Below, in pieces: positions 41,250 to 50,383 of a DNA stretch of 64,000 nucleotides (the first letter of the stretch is position 1; every line of letters starts with the position of its first letter). The position numbers and the translations under genes are program-made. Source of the stretch: Solibacillus sp. FSL H8-0538 (GTDB taxonomy: Bacteria; Bacillota; Bacilli; Bacillales_A; Planococcaceae); the NCBI RefSeq assembly GCF_038003525.1, contig NZ_JBBOPI010000001.1, positions 3,093,001-3,157,000 on the forward strand. The letters are read 5' to 3'. The notes beneath the pieces are model-generated. The model was not told the origin of the DNA. It was given only the letters and a program-made list of their open reading frames with translations, and ran no database searches.

Positions 41250-42587
41250 GACGTAGATATAGGAGAGTTAACCATTAAGCTGGCAGCATTTGCTGTCTTG
41301 ATTGCCGCTACGGCATTTTTCGTTGCAACTGAGTTTGCAATAGTAAAAGTAAGAACAACTCGTATTGATCAATTAGTTGCTGAAGGTAATAATAAAGCAA
41401 TTAAAGCAAAAAAAGTATTATCAAATCTGGATGAATATTTATCAGCCTGCCAATTAGGTATTACAATTACTGCCCTTGGTCTTGGTTGGTTGGGTGAGCC
41501 GACATTTGCGCTTATTCTTCATCCACTATTTGAACTTATGGGCTTAACTGGTCAAGTAACATCGATTCTTTCATTCATTGTTGCATTCTCACTCGTGACG
41601 TTTTTACACGTTGTCGTAGGGGAATTAGCACCGAAAACTCTAGCTATTCAAAAAGCAGAGGAAGTAACTTTAGCCTTATCTGGACCACTGTTATTATTCC
41701 ATACCATAATGTACCCGTTCATTCGAACTTTAAACGGCTCTGCACGTGCATTATCTGGTCTATTCGGTTTGAAAATGGTTTCTGAATCTGAAGTAGCTCA
41801 CTCTGAAGAAGAGCTTCGCATGATTTTATCGGACAGCTTTAAAGGTGGAGAAATTAACCACTCAGAATACGAATACGTAAATAGTATTTTCGAATTCTCT
41901 GACCGTATTGCGAAGGAGATTATGGTACCTCGAACTGAAATTACTAGCATCGAAAAAGATCAAACAATTCGCGAAGTATTTGAGTTAATGGGTGTTGAAC
42001 AATATACTCGTTACCCAATTACTGATGGTGATAAAGACCACGTCATTGGCCTTGTTAATATGAAACATTTATTAACAGCATTCATTAAAGATTCAGCAAA
42101 TGGTGATAAACCCGTTGTGGATTATATGCAGCCAATCATTCGTGTTATAGAAACTATTCCAATTAGCGACCTGTTACTGAAAATCCAACATGAGCGCATT
42201 CATATGGCAATCTTAATGGATGAGTACGGCGGTACATCTGGTTTAGTTACAATCGAGGACATTATCGAGGAAATCGTTGGTGATATCCAAGACGAGTTCG
42301 ACGAAGATGAAATCCCAGAAGTGCAAGAAATCGCAGAAGACCATTATATTCTTGATGCAAAAATGTTATTACAAGAAGTCAATGATATCTTAGGTATTCA
42401 AATTGAAGATGAAGATATTGATACAATCGGTGGCTGGTTCATGACACAGCACTTTGATGCTATTGAAGGCGATTCGATTGAAGAACAGGGCTATAAGTTC
42501 ATGATTAAAGAGCTTGATGGTCACCATATTCTATATTTGGAAGTATCGAAACTTGAAGAAGCAGCAACACAAATAGAAGAACAATAA
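41247..42587 (+). CDS. CNNM/CorC-type transporter (hemolysin family)
   Basis: The 446-residue protein has an N-terminal DUF21 membrane domain ('FAVLIAATAFFVATEFAIVK', residues 15-34), two CBS domains (about 205-330, 'IMVPRTEITSIEKDQ' and 'AILMDEYGGTSGLVTIED') and a C-terminal CorC/HlyC domain. Relatives in B. subtilis (YhdP, YhdT, YqhB) affect magnesium export. The start is TTG at 41247, since a stop lies in frame at 41235; no ribosome binding site stands right before it, but a strong AGGAGGTG lies 48 bp upstream beyond a hairpin. Confidence 0.9.
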   Translation: MDVDIGELTIKLAAFAVLIAATAFFVATEFAIVKVRTTRIDQLVAEGNNKAIKAKKVLSNLDEYLSACQLGITITALGLGWLGEPTFALILHPLFELMGLTGQVTSILSFIVAFSLVTFLHVVVGELAPKTLAIQKAEEVTLALSGPLLLFHTIMYPFIRTLNGSARALSGLFGLKMVSESEVAHSEEELRMILSDSFKGGEINHSEYEYVNSIFEFSDRIAKEIMVPRTEITSIEKDQTIREVFELMGVEQYTRYPITDGDKDHVIGLVNMKHLLTAFIKDSANGDKPVVDYMQPIIRVIETIPISDLLLKIQHERIHMAILMDEYGGTSGLVTIEDIIEEIVGDIQDEFDEDEIPEVQEIAEDHYILDAKMLLQEVNDILGIQIEDEDIDTIGGWFMTQHFDAIEGDSIEEQGYKFMIKELDGHHILYLEVSKLEEAATQIEEQ

Positions 42588-42599
42588 TTTTGGACAACC

Positions 42600-42632
42600 A
42601 AAACGACTCTCCGGCTGCGGAGGGTCGTTTTA
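42600..42632 (+). terminator. terminator
   Basis: 'AAAACGACTCTCCG' pairs with 'CGGAGGGTCGTTTT' between the CNNM and cation efflux genes. Confidence 0.85.
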
Positions 42633-42665
42633 TCATGTCCAGAACTTTTGCTAGGGGGAAACACT

Positions 42666-43565
42666 TTGGAGCTTTATACAAATTTACGCGCAGGTGAAAA
42701 AGGGGCCTGGCTTTCAATTGGCACCTATATCTTTTTGAGTGCCATGAAGTTAACAGTTGGCTATATTGGTATGTCCTCCGCTTTAAAGGCAGATGGTTTA
42801 AATAATACGACGGACATTATTGCGTCTGTTGCCGTTCTAGTCGGACTTAAAATTTCTCAAAAGCCACCAGACTCCAATCATCCATATGGCCATTTACGTG
42901 CAGAAACTGTCGCTTCACTAGTTGCCTCATTCATTATGATGGTCGTTGGTTTACAAGTAATATCGGCAACTGTTCAAAGCCTATTTCATCCGACACACGA
43001 AACCCCGTCACTGCTTACTGCATTAGTTGCATTATTTAGTGCCGTAATTATGTACGGCGTGTACCGTTATAATTTAGCGCTTGCTAATAAAATTAAAAGC
43101 ACAGCCGTGAAAGCAGCGGCGTATGATAACCGTTCAGATGCGCTCGTTAGTATTGGCGCCGCTATCGGGATCTTTGGGGCCATTTTCGGCATGCCGATTA
43201 TTGATAAAATTACAGCACTTATCGTAGGAATCATTATTATTAATACAGCTATCGGGATTTTCTGGGAAGCAGTGCAAACATTAACGGATGCATTTGATAT
43301 CGATGAAGCTGAAACATTATGGAAGCTTATTCAAAATGTTGAGGAAGTGATTGATTTAATTGACTTAAAAGGGCGCTCTCATGGTAATATGAGCTTTATT
43401 GATGTGACCGTTACAGTGAATCCAAATTTAAACGTACGTGAAAGCCATGACATTACGGAGAAAATTGAAGCTACAGTGAAGCACTTTAATCCGTACTGTA
43501 TGGTGCTTGTTCACATAGAGCCACATGAACATAATTACGCGGTGGAAGATGATTATCATTTTTAG
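42666..43565 (+). CDS. cation diffusion facilitator family efflux protein
   Basis: The 299-residue protein has six membrane helices, 'ALKADGLNNTTDIIASVAVL' (metal-site Asp pair on helix II), 'HPYGHLRAETVASLVASF' and 'AAAYDNRSDALVSIGAAIG' (helix V), and a cytoplasmic tail. CDF proteins export divalent metals such as Zn, Mn or Fe by proton antiport. The helix II/V pair here is D-N and D-D; this Asn differs from the usual zinc site and could mean another metal. TTG 42666 follows AGGGGGA at seven bases. Confidence 0.9.
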   Translation: MELYTNLRAGEKGAWLSIGTYIFLSAMKLTVGYIGMSSALKADGLNNTTDIIASVAVLVGLKISQKPPDSNHPYGHLRAETVASLVASFIMMVVGLQVISATVQSLFHPTHETPSLLTALVALFSAVIMYGVYRYNLALANKIKSTAVKAAAYDNRSDALVSIGAAIGIFGAIFGMPIIDKITALIVGIIIINTAIGIFWEAVQTLTDAFDIDEAETLWKLIQNVEEVIDLIDLKGRSHGNMSFIDVTVTVNPNLNVRESHDITEKIEATVKHFNPYCMVLVHIEPHEHNYAVEDDYHF

Positions 43566-43567
43566 AA

Positions 43568-43697
43568 CAAAAGCGCTAAAGCGCCTGCTCAGCCCCGACA
43601 GCTGCTTGCGAGCCCGAAGCGAAAGTAAACGCTCCTCCACTTTCGCCCGAGGGATCGAAGCGACCTCGAGGGGCTGGCGCTTTAGCCTAGACGTTGC
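43568..43697 (+). repeat. GC-rich palindromic repeat (long copy)
   Basis: The ends GCTAAAGCGCC...CAGCCCC and GGGGCTGGCGCTTTAGC are inverted copies, with a second inverted pair (GCGAAAGT and ACTTTCGC) inside. The element begins three bases after the efflux gene stop. A shorter relative lies at 61243-61312. Confidence 0.75.
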
Positions 43698-43756
43698 ATT
43701 TACTTTCTTTGAATGTTATCCACATGGCGAAATTTTATAATTTCCTTAACAAATAC

Positions 43757-43804
43757 AAAACGGACTATCGCAACCAGTTTATACTGGTTACGATAGTCCG
43801 TTTC
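43757..43804. terminator. terminator
   Basis: 'AAACGGACTATCG' pairs with 'CGATAGTCCGTTT', with an inner AACCAGT/ACTGGTT stem. It serves the response regulator gene on the minus strand. Confidence 0.85.
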
Positions 43805-43805
43805 T

Positions 43806-44453
43806 TTATTTCCCGCTACCTTCTGTCAAACCATGCTTTACTGCATATAGTGCAGCTTGTGTACGGTCCTGTACTTGTAACTTCGTAAAAATGTTCGAAA
43901 TATGCGTTTTCACTGTTTTTTCAGTGACGAATAGAGAGGAAGCAATTTCTCGGTTACTTTTCCCTTTTGTAAGCTCTGCTAACACATCCTGCTCTCGCGG
44001 AGTTAATGCATTTTGAATATGCGGTTTATTTTCTTCCTCGCGCAAACCTTCTTCTAACTGCGTTGTTGCTTCTGGATGGATCGTATTTTCACCCCGCATA
44101 ATTTGACGAATCGATTCCACTAAATCATCCGGCTCGATGTCTTTTAGCTGATAACCAGACGCCCCTGCTTCAATCGCTGGTAAGACATGATCCTTATCTG
44201 AAAAGCTTGTGAGCATTAAAATAAAAACTTCCGGCCACTGTTCTTTAATGCGTTTCGTTGCCTGGATGCCGTCCAGTTCTGGCATCACTAAATCCATTAG
44301 TACAATATCCGGCTTCAAGCTACGTACTAAATCAATCGCTTCAAGCCCATTTTTCGCCTCTCCAACAACTTCTATATCTTTTTGCGTTTTCAAAAAAAAT
44401 AATAACCCGCGCCTTACAACATGATGATCATCAGCAATTAGTACTCGAATCAT
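43806..44453 (-). CDS. yhcZ: NarL-family response regulator, YhcZ-like
   Basis: The 215-residue protein has a receiver domain ('IADDHHVVRRGLLFF', phospho-acceptor Asp in 'DIVLMDLVMPELDG', near residue 55) and a LuxR/NarL helix-turn-helix ('LTPREQDVLAELTKGKSNRE', about 145-215). It pairs with the kinase encoded 11 bp upstream and resembles B. subtilis YhcZ. The target genes are unknown. Confidence 0.92.
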   Translation of the reverse strand: MIRVLIADDHHVVRRGLLFFLKTQKDIEVVGEAKNGLEAIDLVRSLKPDIVLMDLVMPELDGIQATKRIKEQWPEVFILMLTSFSDKDHVLPAIEAGASGYQLKDIEPDDLVESIRQIMRGENTIHPEATTQLEEGLREEENKPHIQNALTPREQDVLAELTKGKSNREIASSLFVTEKTVKTHISNIFTKLQVQDRTQAALYAVKHGLTEGSGK

Positions 44454-44464
44454 TGATATTCCCC

Positions 44465-45583
44465 CTAATACGGTAAACGAATTAATAATTCCGTTCCTTT
44501 TCCAATTTCACTAACCCAATCAACTGAGCCACCAATTGCATGTGCCCTGTCCTTAATGGATTGAATGCCCATTGATGGGATTGTGTTATGTGCATCGACA
44601 ACAAAGCCGCGCCCCTCATCCTTCACAACGAGTAGCACATCTGTCGCCGTTACATTAATATAAAGTGCTGCATCCGTTACACCGGCATGCCGACGAATAT
44701 TATTCAGCGCTTCTTGTGTAATTCGAAATAATGTCTCCTCGACGCGAGATGGGAACTGAATGACACCTGCGACATTAACGGTTAATTTTAGACCAAGCAT
44801 TTCCGCATACACTTTAATAGCTTCAATGAGTCCGCTTTCTAAACCTTTTGGACGTAGCTGCCATATCAGCGCGCGCATTTCTGTTAACGCCTCCTGTGTC
44901 AGCTGCTGAATTTCCTTGAACGTTTCTTTTGTTTCCTGTTGATCACTCATTTCAATGCCAGCTCGAGCTGTTAATGTTACGGAAAAAAGTAGCTGGTTTA
45001 CCGAGTCATGAAGATCTCGTGCTAAGCGATTGCGTTCCTGAACGAGTGCGATTTCCTGCTGCTCATTCGTTAAATAAATCCGCTTAATTGCTGAGCCCAT
45101 CTGGAATGCGACAGATTCTAATAAATTTAGCTCCTCATCTGTAAAACGAATCGTATTTTTCGAGGCAACGTTTAGTAAACCAAAACGTTCCTGGCCAGAT
45201 TGCAATGGGACAGTTGCATGATGTGTAATGTCTTCGTGGTCGCCTACATTTGCTTCAATTGCACTCTCAATACGCTGACACTCTATTATATTCGACGCTT
45301 TTTTCAGCTCTTCATTGCGGTAGCGCGAAATACACCAGCACCCACCTCTCTTTAAGTGTTCACAGCTATTATAGGCGAGCGCTTCCGGTAAATTTTGCTG
45401 AACAACAAGTTCTGATTTTCCCTTCTTATCAATAAAGAAAATCCACCCTGTTTCAAACTTAGTACCACTTAAAAACTTGGACAGTGCGCCGTTCAACATA
45501 GGAATCATTTCTGTCTCTTCGTTTAGTAATTCCGCAATTTCTTTTAAGATTGCAATATTGGAATGGTCTTTTGCTGCCATCAT
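44465..45583 (-). CDS. yhcY: GAF-domain sensor histidine kinase with four clustered cysteines, YhcY-like
   Basis: The 372-residue cytoplasmic kinase has an N-terminal GAF domain (about 20-170), a HisKA_3 dimerisation helix with the phospho-His in 'RLARDLHDSVNQLLFS' (about residue 192) and an HATPase domain (about 275-372). No membrane segment is present. C74, C82, C84 and C102 lie together in the GAF part, as in AirS/YhcS-type redox kinases of staphylococci that hold an iron-sulfur cluster, so a redox or oxygen signal is plausible. A second ATG one codon later has slightly better spacing. Confidence 0.88.
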   Translation of the reverse strand: MMAAKDHSNIAILKEIAELLNEETEMIPMLNGALSKFLSGTKFETGWIFFIDKKGKSELVVQQNLPEALAYNSCEHLKRGGCWCISRYRNEELKKASNIIECQRIESAIEANVGDHEDITHHATVPLQSGQERFGLLNVASKNTIRFTDEELNLLESVAFQMGSAIKRIYLTNEQQEIALVQERNRLARDLHDSVNQLLFSVTLTARAGIEMSDQQETKETFKEIQQLTQEALTEMRALIWQLRPKGLESGLIEAIKVYAEMLGLKLTVNVAGVIQFPSRVEETLFRITQEALNNIRRHAGVTDAALYINVTATDVLLVVKDEGRGFVVDAHNTIPSMGIQSIKDRAHAIGGSVDWVSEIGKGTELLIRLPY

Positions 45584-45799
45584 TACACCCCGTTTACTTG
45601 CTTTTTCCCATCATATCATTGATCAGCCATGTAACGCATCGCCATATTGCTCATACTTTTGAAGGAGTTGTCCTAAATATAGTACATCATGCAAAAGGTG
45701 TTTATTTTTATGCAAATCTATGCAAATAACATGCAAAAAATTGCAATAATTTTGTGTATAATTATGGAGAATATATGTAATTACTGGGGGGATATATAT

Positions 45800-46420
45800 A
45801 TGTTACAATCCGATTCACTAAATGCACAAACACTTGCTTATAAAACAATTCGCGAACAAATTTTAGCAGGCGAGTTAGTTGGGGGGGAGAAGCTTACTGA
45901 AGAGCGTTTAGCTGAACAAATCGGTGTTAGTCGCACTCCAATTCGAGAGGCTATTCGCCGGCTTGAGCAGGAAGGTTTAATTCAAAATAAACGTGTTTTG
46001 AAGCCCACAAAGGCCGATTTGATTCACCTTTATGAAATGCAAACGTTAATTGAATGTTATGCAGTTCGGTATGCTTCACATAATATTCTTGATGAGCAAA
46101 TAGCCCTGTTGAAAAATCGCCTAGCAACAGCTCGTAAAGGGACCCTTGAGGAAATGGTCAACGTCAGCATGGATTTCCACGAAACAATTGTAGCTGCAAG
46201 TAAAAACCCTTTAATGATTGCTGAAATAGATAAAATAAGATCCATTATTTACATGTTCAGTAGTGCAATGAAGGTAGGTAAGCGCCCGCTATTAATTGAC
46301 GAGCTGGAGCAGATTATAAAAGCAATAGCTGTAGGCAATGTCGAGTTAGCAAGTAAACTATTACGTAAGCATTTAGAAGCAAATCTTAATTTCACGCTGA
46401 ATTTAAAGAGCGATTATTAA
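45800..46420 (+). CDS. GntR-family regulator with FCD domain
   Basis: The 206-residue protein has a winged-helix end 'YKTIREQILAGELVGGEKLT' and 'LAEQIGVSRTPIREAIRRLE' and an FCD ligand domain (about 80-205). Such proteins repress catabolic genes and release on binding organic acids; no clear target lies next to it. ATG 45800 follows GGGGGGA; an earlier in-frame ATG at 45689 lacks a site. Confidence 0.88.
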   Translation: MLQSDSLNAQTLAYKTIREQILAGELVGGEKLTEERLAEQIGVSRTPIREAIRRLEQEGLIQNKRVLKPTKADLIHLYEMQTLIECYAVRYASHNILDEQIALLKNRLATARKGTLEEMVNVSMDFHETIVAASKNPLMIAEIDKIRSIIYMFSSAMKVGKRPLLIDELEQIIKAIAVGNVELASKLLRKHLEANLNFTLNLKSDY

Positions 46421-46429
46421 CACCAGTCA

Positions 46430-46475
46430 AAACGACAAGAAGATGTGACCTTTTGTCAGTCACATCTTCTTGTTA
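46430..46475. terminator. bidirectional terminator
   Basis: 'AACGACAAGAAGATGTGAC' pairs with 'GTCACATCTTCTTGTT' between convergent genes. Confidence 0.85.
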
Positions 46476-48014
46476 TTTCAAATAATCTACACGGTACACA
46501 TCATGGCGGCGATCCTTTAAATGCTTTACCGTACCGTCTTGGCGCTTACGACGTAGTATTTCTAAATCTACATCGCCAATCAGCACCATTTCTACATTCG
46601 CATTCGTCTCTCCTACAATGCCATCCCGAGCAAATTCAAAGTCACTTGGCGCAAAAATTCCAGACTGGGCATATTGAATATCCATATTTTCCGTTTCTGG
46701 TAAATTACCAACCGTACCAGAGATTACCGTATAAATTTGATTTTCAATTGCGCGCGCTTGTGCACAGTAGCGTACACGCAAGTAACCATGACGATCTTCC
46801 GTACAAAACGGCGTAAAAATAATATTAGCCCCCATATCCGTAGCAATGCGTGCCAGTTCCGGAAACTCCATATCATAACAAATTTGAATCGCAATTTTGC
46901 CGCAGTCTGTTTCAAATACTTCCACCTTGCTACCGCTACTTATCCCCCACCACTTCCGTTCATTTGGCGTAATATGCACCTTATACTGCTTTTCAATTGT
47001 CCCATCTCTTCTGAACAAATAGGCAATATTATAAATTTCTTCGTCTTCCTCTTCAACGAAATGAGAGCCACCAATAATGTTAACATTATAACGGACCGCC
47101 AAATTCGTAAATAATTCAATATATTGTGGCGTAAAAGTTGTCAGCTTCCTCACCGCTTGCGAAGGGGACTTTTCATGTAAAAATGACATGAGCTGCGTTG
47201 TAAAAATTTCTGGAAACACCACAAAATCTGAAGCCGCATCAGAGCCAACATCAACAAAATACTCGCATTGCTTAGCAAAGTCCTCAAAGCAGGAAATTTT
47301 TCGCATCATATATTGCACGACACAAATGCGTACCGGATAGCTCGTTTTAAAATGACGTTTTGATAATGGTGTATAATCAACATTATTCCATTCCATCAGT
47401 GTTGCATATTTACCTGAAGCTACATCGTCCGATAAATAATTCGGATTAATGCGCATTAAAATAAAGTCATTCATTATTTGAAATGTTAACACAGGGTCAT
47501 AAATTTTATGTCGGCTTACCGCATCGACATATTCACGCGGTGCCATTTCATCTGCATGAATATGATAATTCGGAATACGTCCACCGATAATAATTGACTT
47601 TAAATTTAAGGTACGCGCTAAATCTTTACGCGCCTCGTACAGTCTTTGTCCCACCTTCATGCGGCGATAATTTGGGTGTACCATTACTTCAATACCATAT
47701 AAATTGTAACCGTCTGGATTATGATTCGTAATAAAGCCGTTATCCGTAATATCATTCCACGTATGACGATCATCATATTCATCAAAATTAATACGCAAAC
47801 TCGAGCAGGAGCCAATAACAACACCTTCAAACTCCGCCACCATCTGCCCTTCTGGAAAAATCGATAAATGACTATACAGATGAGCTCGCTCCCACGGAAC
47901 CATCCCTGGAAACGATATACGCTGAATTTCTAAAATCGCTTCAATATCTTCAATGGCCATATTACGGATCATCATTCTTTTCTCAAACTGTGATATATCT
48001 AGAGATTCTGTCAT
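46473..48014 (-). CDS. yhcX: GNAT acetyltransferase fused to carbon-nitrogen hydrolase, YhcX-like
   Basis: The 513-residue protein joins an N-terminal GNAT domain (about 10-190) and a nitrilase-superfamily domain (about 220-500) with the Glu-Lys-Cys triad seen in 'VVFPEIFTT', 'VHITPNERKWWG' and 'IAIQICYDMEFPEL'. B. subtilis YhcX has the same length and order and belongs to a family proposed to act on indole-acetate-like or other amides; the substrate is unknown. ATG 48014 follows AAGGGGAAA. Confidence 0.9.
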   Translation of the reverse strand: MTESLDISQFEKRMMIRNMAIEDIEAILEIQRISFPGMVPWERAHLYSHLSIFPEGQMVAEFEGVVIGSCSSLRINFDEYDDRHTWNDITDNGFITNHNPDGYNLYGIEVMVHPNYRRMKVGQRLYEARKDLARTLNLKSIIIGGRIPNYHIHADEMAPREYVDAVSRHKIYDPVLTFQIMNDFILMRINPNYLSDDVASGKYATLMEWNNVDYTPLSKRHFKTSYPVRICVVQYMMRKISCFEDFAKQCEYFVDVGSDAASDFVVFPEIFTTQLMSFLHEKSPSQAVRKLTTFTPQYIELFTNLAVRYNVNIIGGSHFVEEEDEEIYNIAYLFRRDGTIEKQYKVHITPNERKWWGISSGSKVEVFETDCGKIAIQICYDMEFPELARIATDMGANIIFTPFCTEDRHGYLRVRYCAQARAIENQIYTVISGTVGNLPETENMDIQYAQSGIFAPSDFEFARDGIVGETNANVEMVLIGDVDLEILRRKRQDGTVKHLKDRRHDVYRVDYLK

Positions 48015-48143
48015 AACATTTTCCCCTTCCAATTCCCTTAAAATAGTTACCCATTACTATACCCAATAAACGAAATAATTTACTTCTATTTCTATTAGAA
48101 CTATAATTAAGAATGTAAAAATTTATTTAGTAGGAGTACTTCA

Positions 48144-48569
48144 ATGACAAAAAAACTTGAGAATAGCTTACTAATGATGTGGGTCGTTGCGCTTGTTGCG
48201 ACACTTGGATCATTATACTTTTCAGAAGTGCGTGGGTACGAGCCATGTGAGTTGTGTTGGTATCAACGTATTCTAATGTACCCGCTCGTAATTATTACAA
48301 CAGTTGCATACATTCAAAAAAATGCGCGTATCGCTGTACTAACCGCAGTATTTGCCTGCATCGGCGGTAGTATTTCTCTTTATCATTATGGTATTCAAAA
48401 GCTCGACTTTTTATCCGAATCAGCCCCAGCATGTGGACGTGTTCCATGTACAGGAATGTATATTAACTGGGCGGGCTTTATTACGATTCCATTTTTAGCG
48501 CTTACTGCATTTATCTTGATTGCTGCTATTAGCTTTTACATGTTAAAGGTATTAAAGGAGGAAAAATAA
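48144..48569 (+). CDS. bdbC: disulfide bond formation protein BdbC (DsbB family)
   Basis: The 141-residue protein has four membrane helices and the two DsbB cysteine pairs, 'PCELCWYQRILMYP' (residues 36-48) and 'CGRVPCTGMYINWAG' (about 98-112). It passes electrons from a thiol oxidase to quinone. GGAGT precedes the ATG. The next gene starts two bases after the stop and encodes the thioredoxin-like partner. Confidence 0.93.
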   Translation: MTKKLENSLLMMWVVALVATLGSLYFSEVRGYEPCELCWYQRILMYPLVIITTVAYIQKNARIAVLTAVFACIGGSISLYHYGIQKLDFLSESAPACGRVPCTGMYINWAGFITIPFLALTAFILIAAISFYMLKVLKEEK

Positions 48570-48570
48570 G

Positions 48571-49044
48571 TTGAAGAAGCTTGCTATATTTGGAGGCATT
48601 ATCGTTGTTTTATTTGCTGTTATTATCGTTTTGACAAATATGTCAAATGAAGATAAATTAGCTGATAATCCTTACGGCACAAAAGATTTAAAGCAATCTA
48701 CAATTGATTTATTAACAGATGAAAATTATCAAAACATTATTTTACCTGAGCCTTTACAAGAAAAAATTGATTCAGGCGAGCCGGTATTAGCCTATTTATT
48801 CAGTCCGGAATGCTCTCATTGTAAAAACTTGACACCAAAATTAATGCCAATTGCTGAAAAACTTGATTTACAAATCGATCAATTGAACGTACTTGAGTTT
48901 GATCAGGCTTGGACAACTTATAGTTTGGAAGCAACACCCACATTAATTTATTTTGATAAGGGCGAAGAAGTAAATCGTTTAGTTGGCGATGCACCAGAGG
49001 AAACAATTCATCAATTTTTCAATGAAGTTGTATTAAAAAAATAA
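48571..49044 (+). CDS. membrane-anchored thioredoxin-family protein
   Basis: The 157-residue protein has one N-terminal membrane anchor ('LAIFGGIIVVLFAVIIVLT') and an outward thioredoxin fold with 'SPECSHCKNLTPKL' (CSHC active site) and cis-Pro in 'LEATPTLIYF'. It probably works with BdbC as thiol oxidase or isomerase; it is not a typical BdbD, which is longer and DsbA-like. The start is TTG just after an AAGGAGG inside the end of bdbC. Confidence 0.85.
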   Translation: MKKLAIFGGIIVVLFAVIIVLTNMSNEDKLADNPYGTKDLKQSTIDLLTDENYQNIILPEPLQEKIDSGEPVLAYLFSPECSHCKNLTPKLMPIAEKLDLQIDQLNVLEFDQAWTTYSLEATPTLIYFDKGEEVNRLVGDAPEETIHQFFNEVVLKK

Positions 49045-49053
49045 GTAATAGGG

Positions 49054-49086
49054 AATCGTGTTCTAATACGAGCACGATTTTTTTTT
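49054..49086 (+). terminator. terminator after the thioredoxin gene
   Basis: 'AATCGTGTTCT' pairs with 'CGAGCACGATT' followed by T8, and the T run ends just before the yhcT ribosome binding site. Confidence 0.8.
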
Positions 49087-49098
49087 GGAGGAAAATAG

Positions 49099-49932
49099 AT
49101 GTTTCAATATGAAATTGTACAAGATGGCTTAACGGTCGAGGATTTACTACGCAACAAATGGCGTTTAGGAAAGAAAATTGTGCACGAGCTGCGCATGGCA
49201 AAGGCAGTCACAGTAAACGGCGAGCCTGTATTATGGAAAGACCCTTTGGCAAAGGGGACAAAGCTACAATTTTCATTCGAAGTACCGGCTTCAAGCTACA
49301 AGCCAACTAATGCTTGCACAGTTGAGATTAAATACGAAGACGAGCATTGCTTAATCGTTTCTAAACCAAAAGGCATGTCCACGCATCCAAATGACGAATG
49401 GGACAGCAATACGTGCATGAATCATGTGATGGCCTATATTCAAGCAAACGGTGGGCATTACGCGGAGCATGTACACCGTTTAGATCAAGGAACTAAAGGC
49501 TTACTCCTTGTAGCGAAGCACCCGATTGCAAAATCAATTTTTGACCGTATGATCGAAGAAAAAACGATTATTCGTACTTATGCAGCTGAAGTTCAAGGAA
49601 ATCTACGTACGGACAGCGGTACAGTGAACGCAGCTATTGGGAAAGACCGTCACCACTCTACACGCCGCGTTGTGTCACCCACTGGACAACACGCCGTAAC
49701 TCATTATGAAGTTGTTAACCGCTATAAAGGAACTTGTGTCGTGCATTTAGTGCTTGAAACAGGCCGTACACACCAAATCCGTGTACACATGGCATATTTA
49801 GGTCACCCAATTGTTGGCGATACGATGTATGATGCGCGTGAAACAGCTAGCGGCGATTACGAGCTACACGCAATTCAATTAGAATTTAACCACCCGTTTT
49901 TAAATGAAACGACTGTTGTAAAAGATATTTAA
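49099..49932 (+). CDS. yhcT: RluA-family rRNA pseudouridine synthase, YhcT-like
   Basis: The 277-residue protein has an N-terminal S4-like part and the RluA motif 'HRLDQGTKGLLLVAKHP' with the catalytic Asp (near residue 127), and 'ETGRTHQIRVHMAYLGHP' near residue 222. It converts uridine to pseudouridine in rRNA; the position is not known. GGAGGAAAA precedes the ATG. Confidence 0.92.
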   Translation: MFQYEIVQDGLTVEDLLRNKWRLGKKIVHELRMAKAVTVNGEPVLWKDPLAKGTKLQFSFEVPASSYKPTNACTVEIKYEDEHCLIVSKPKGMSTHPNDEWDSNTCMNHVMAYIQANGGHYAEHVHRLDQGTKGLLLVAKHPIAKSIFDRMIEEKTIIRTYAAEVQGNLRTDSGTVNAAIGKDRHHSTRRVVSPTGQHAVTHYEVVNRYKGTCVVHLVLETGRTHQIRVHMAYLGHPIVGDTMYDARETASGDYELHAIQLEFNHPFLNETTVVKDI

Positions 49933-50000
49933 GAAAGTGCTGTCTCGCTCCAATGTAAGATAAGGTCTTTTATTACGTATTTTTTCAAAATAATTACTAA

Positions 50001-50038
50001 AATAGCCCCGTTAAGCAAATACTGCTAACGGGGCTTGT
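50001..50038. terminator. bidirectional terminator
   Basis: 'ATAGCCCCGTTAAGCA' pairs with 'TGCTAACGGGGCTTGTT' between yhcT and the reductase pseudogene. Confidence 0.8.
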
Positions 50039-50043
50039 TCGTT

Positions 50044-50313
50044 TTATTCGTTAAAACCTTTATCCGGATCTGTGCCTGTACGGTGGAAGGTGTTTAGAGC
50101 AGTAATGGCTGCTACTTCATCTACCGCTAAGCCAAAGTTAAATACAGCTAAATTTTCTGCAATACGTTCTGGTGTGACAGATTTCGGAATCGCAATATTT
50201 CCAATTTCTAGCTACCAGCGTAACACCTACTGCTTCATCATACGAAATACGCCGTAACCGATGCGTGGCATTTCTACACCATTTGCAAGTGTAATTGTTT
50301 TAGAAATTGTCAT
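50044..50313 (-). pseudogene. aldo/keto reductase, internally deleted
   Basis: The minus-strand frame starts 'MTISKTITLANGVEMPRIGY' and after about 28 residues reaches a stop. The rest matches only the C-terminus of the family: 'IAIPKSVTPERIAENLAVF' to 'TGTDPDKGFNE'. About 190 middle residues with the catalytic Tyr, Lys and His are missing. The intact gene at 50384 lies just upstream on the same strand, so this was probably a tandem paralogue. Confidence 0.85.
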
Positions 50314-50383
50314 ATTGTCAAACTCCCTTTTAACTGTTTAACCACTAGTATACTAACTATTCCAAAAAAATTCGATATCCGAA

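Noticed and set aside
43717-43725. TTATCCACA, a perfect DnaA box
   Set aside because: A single box in a repeat region with no cluster or dnaA/dnaN nearby; most likely chance within the 35-bp repeat.
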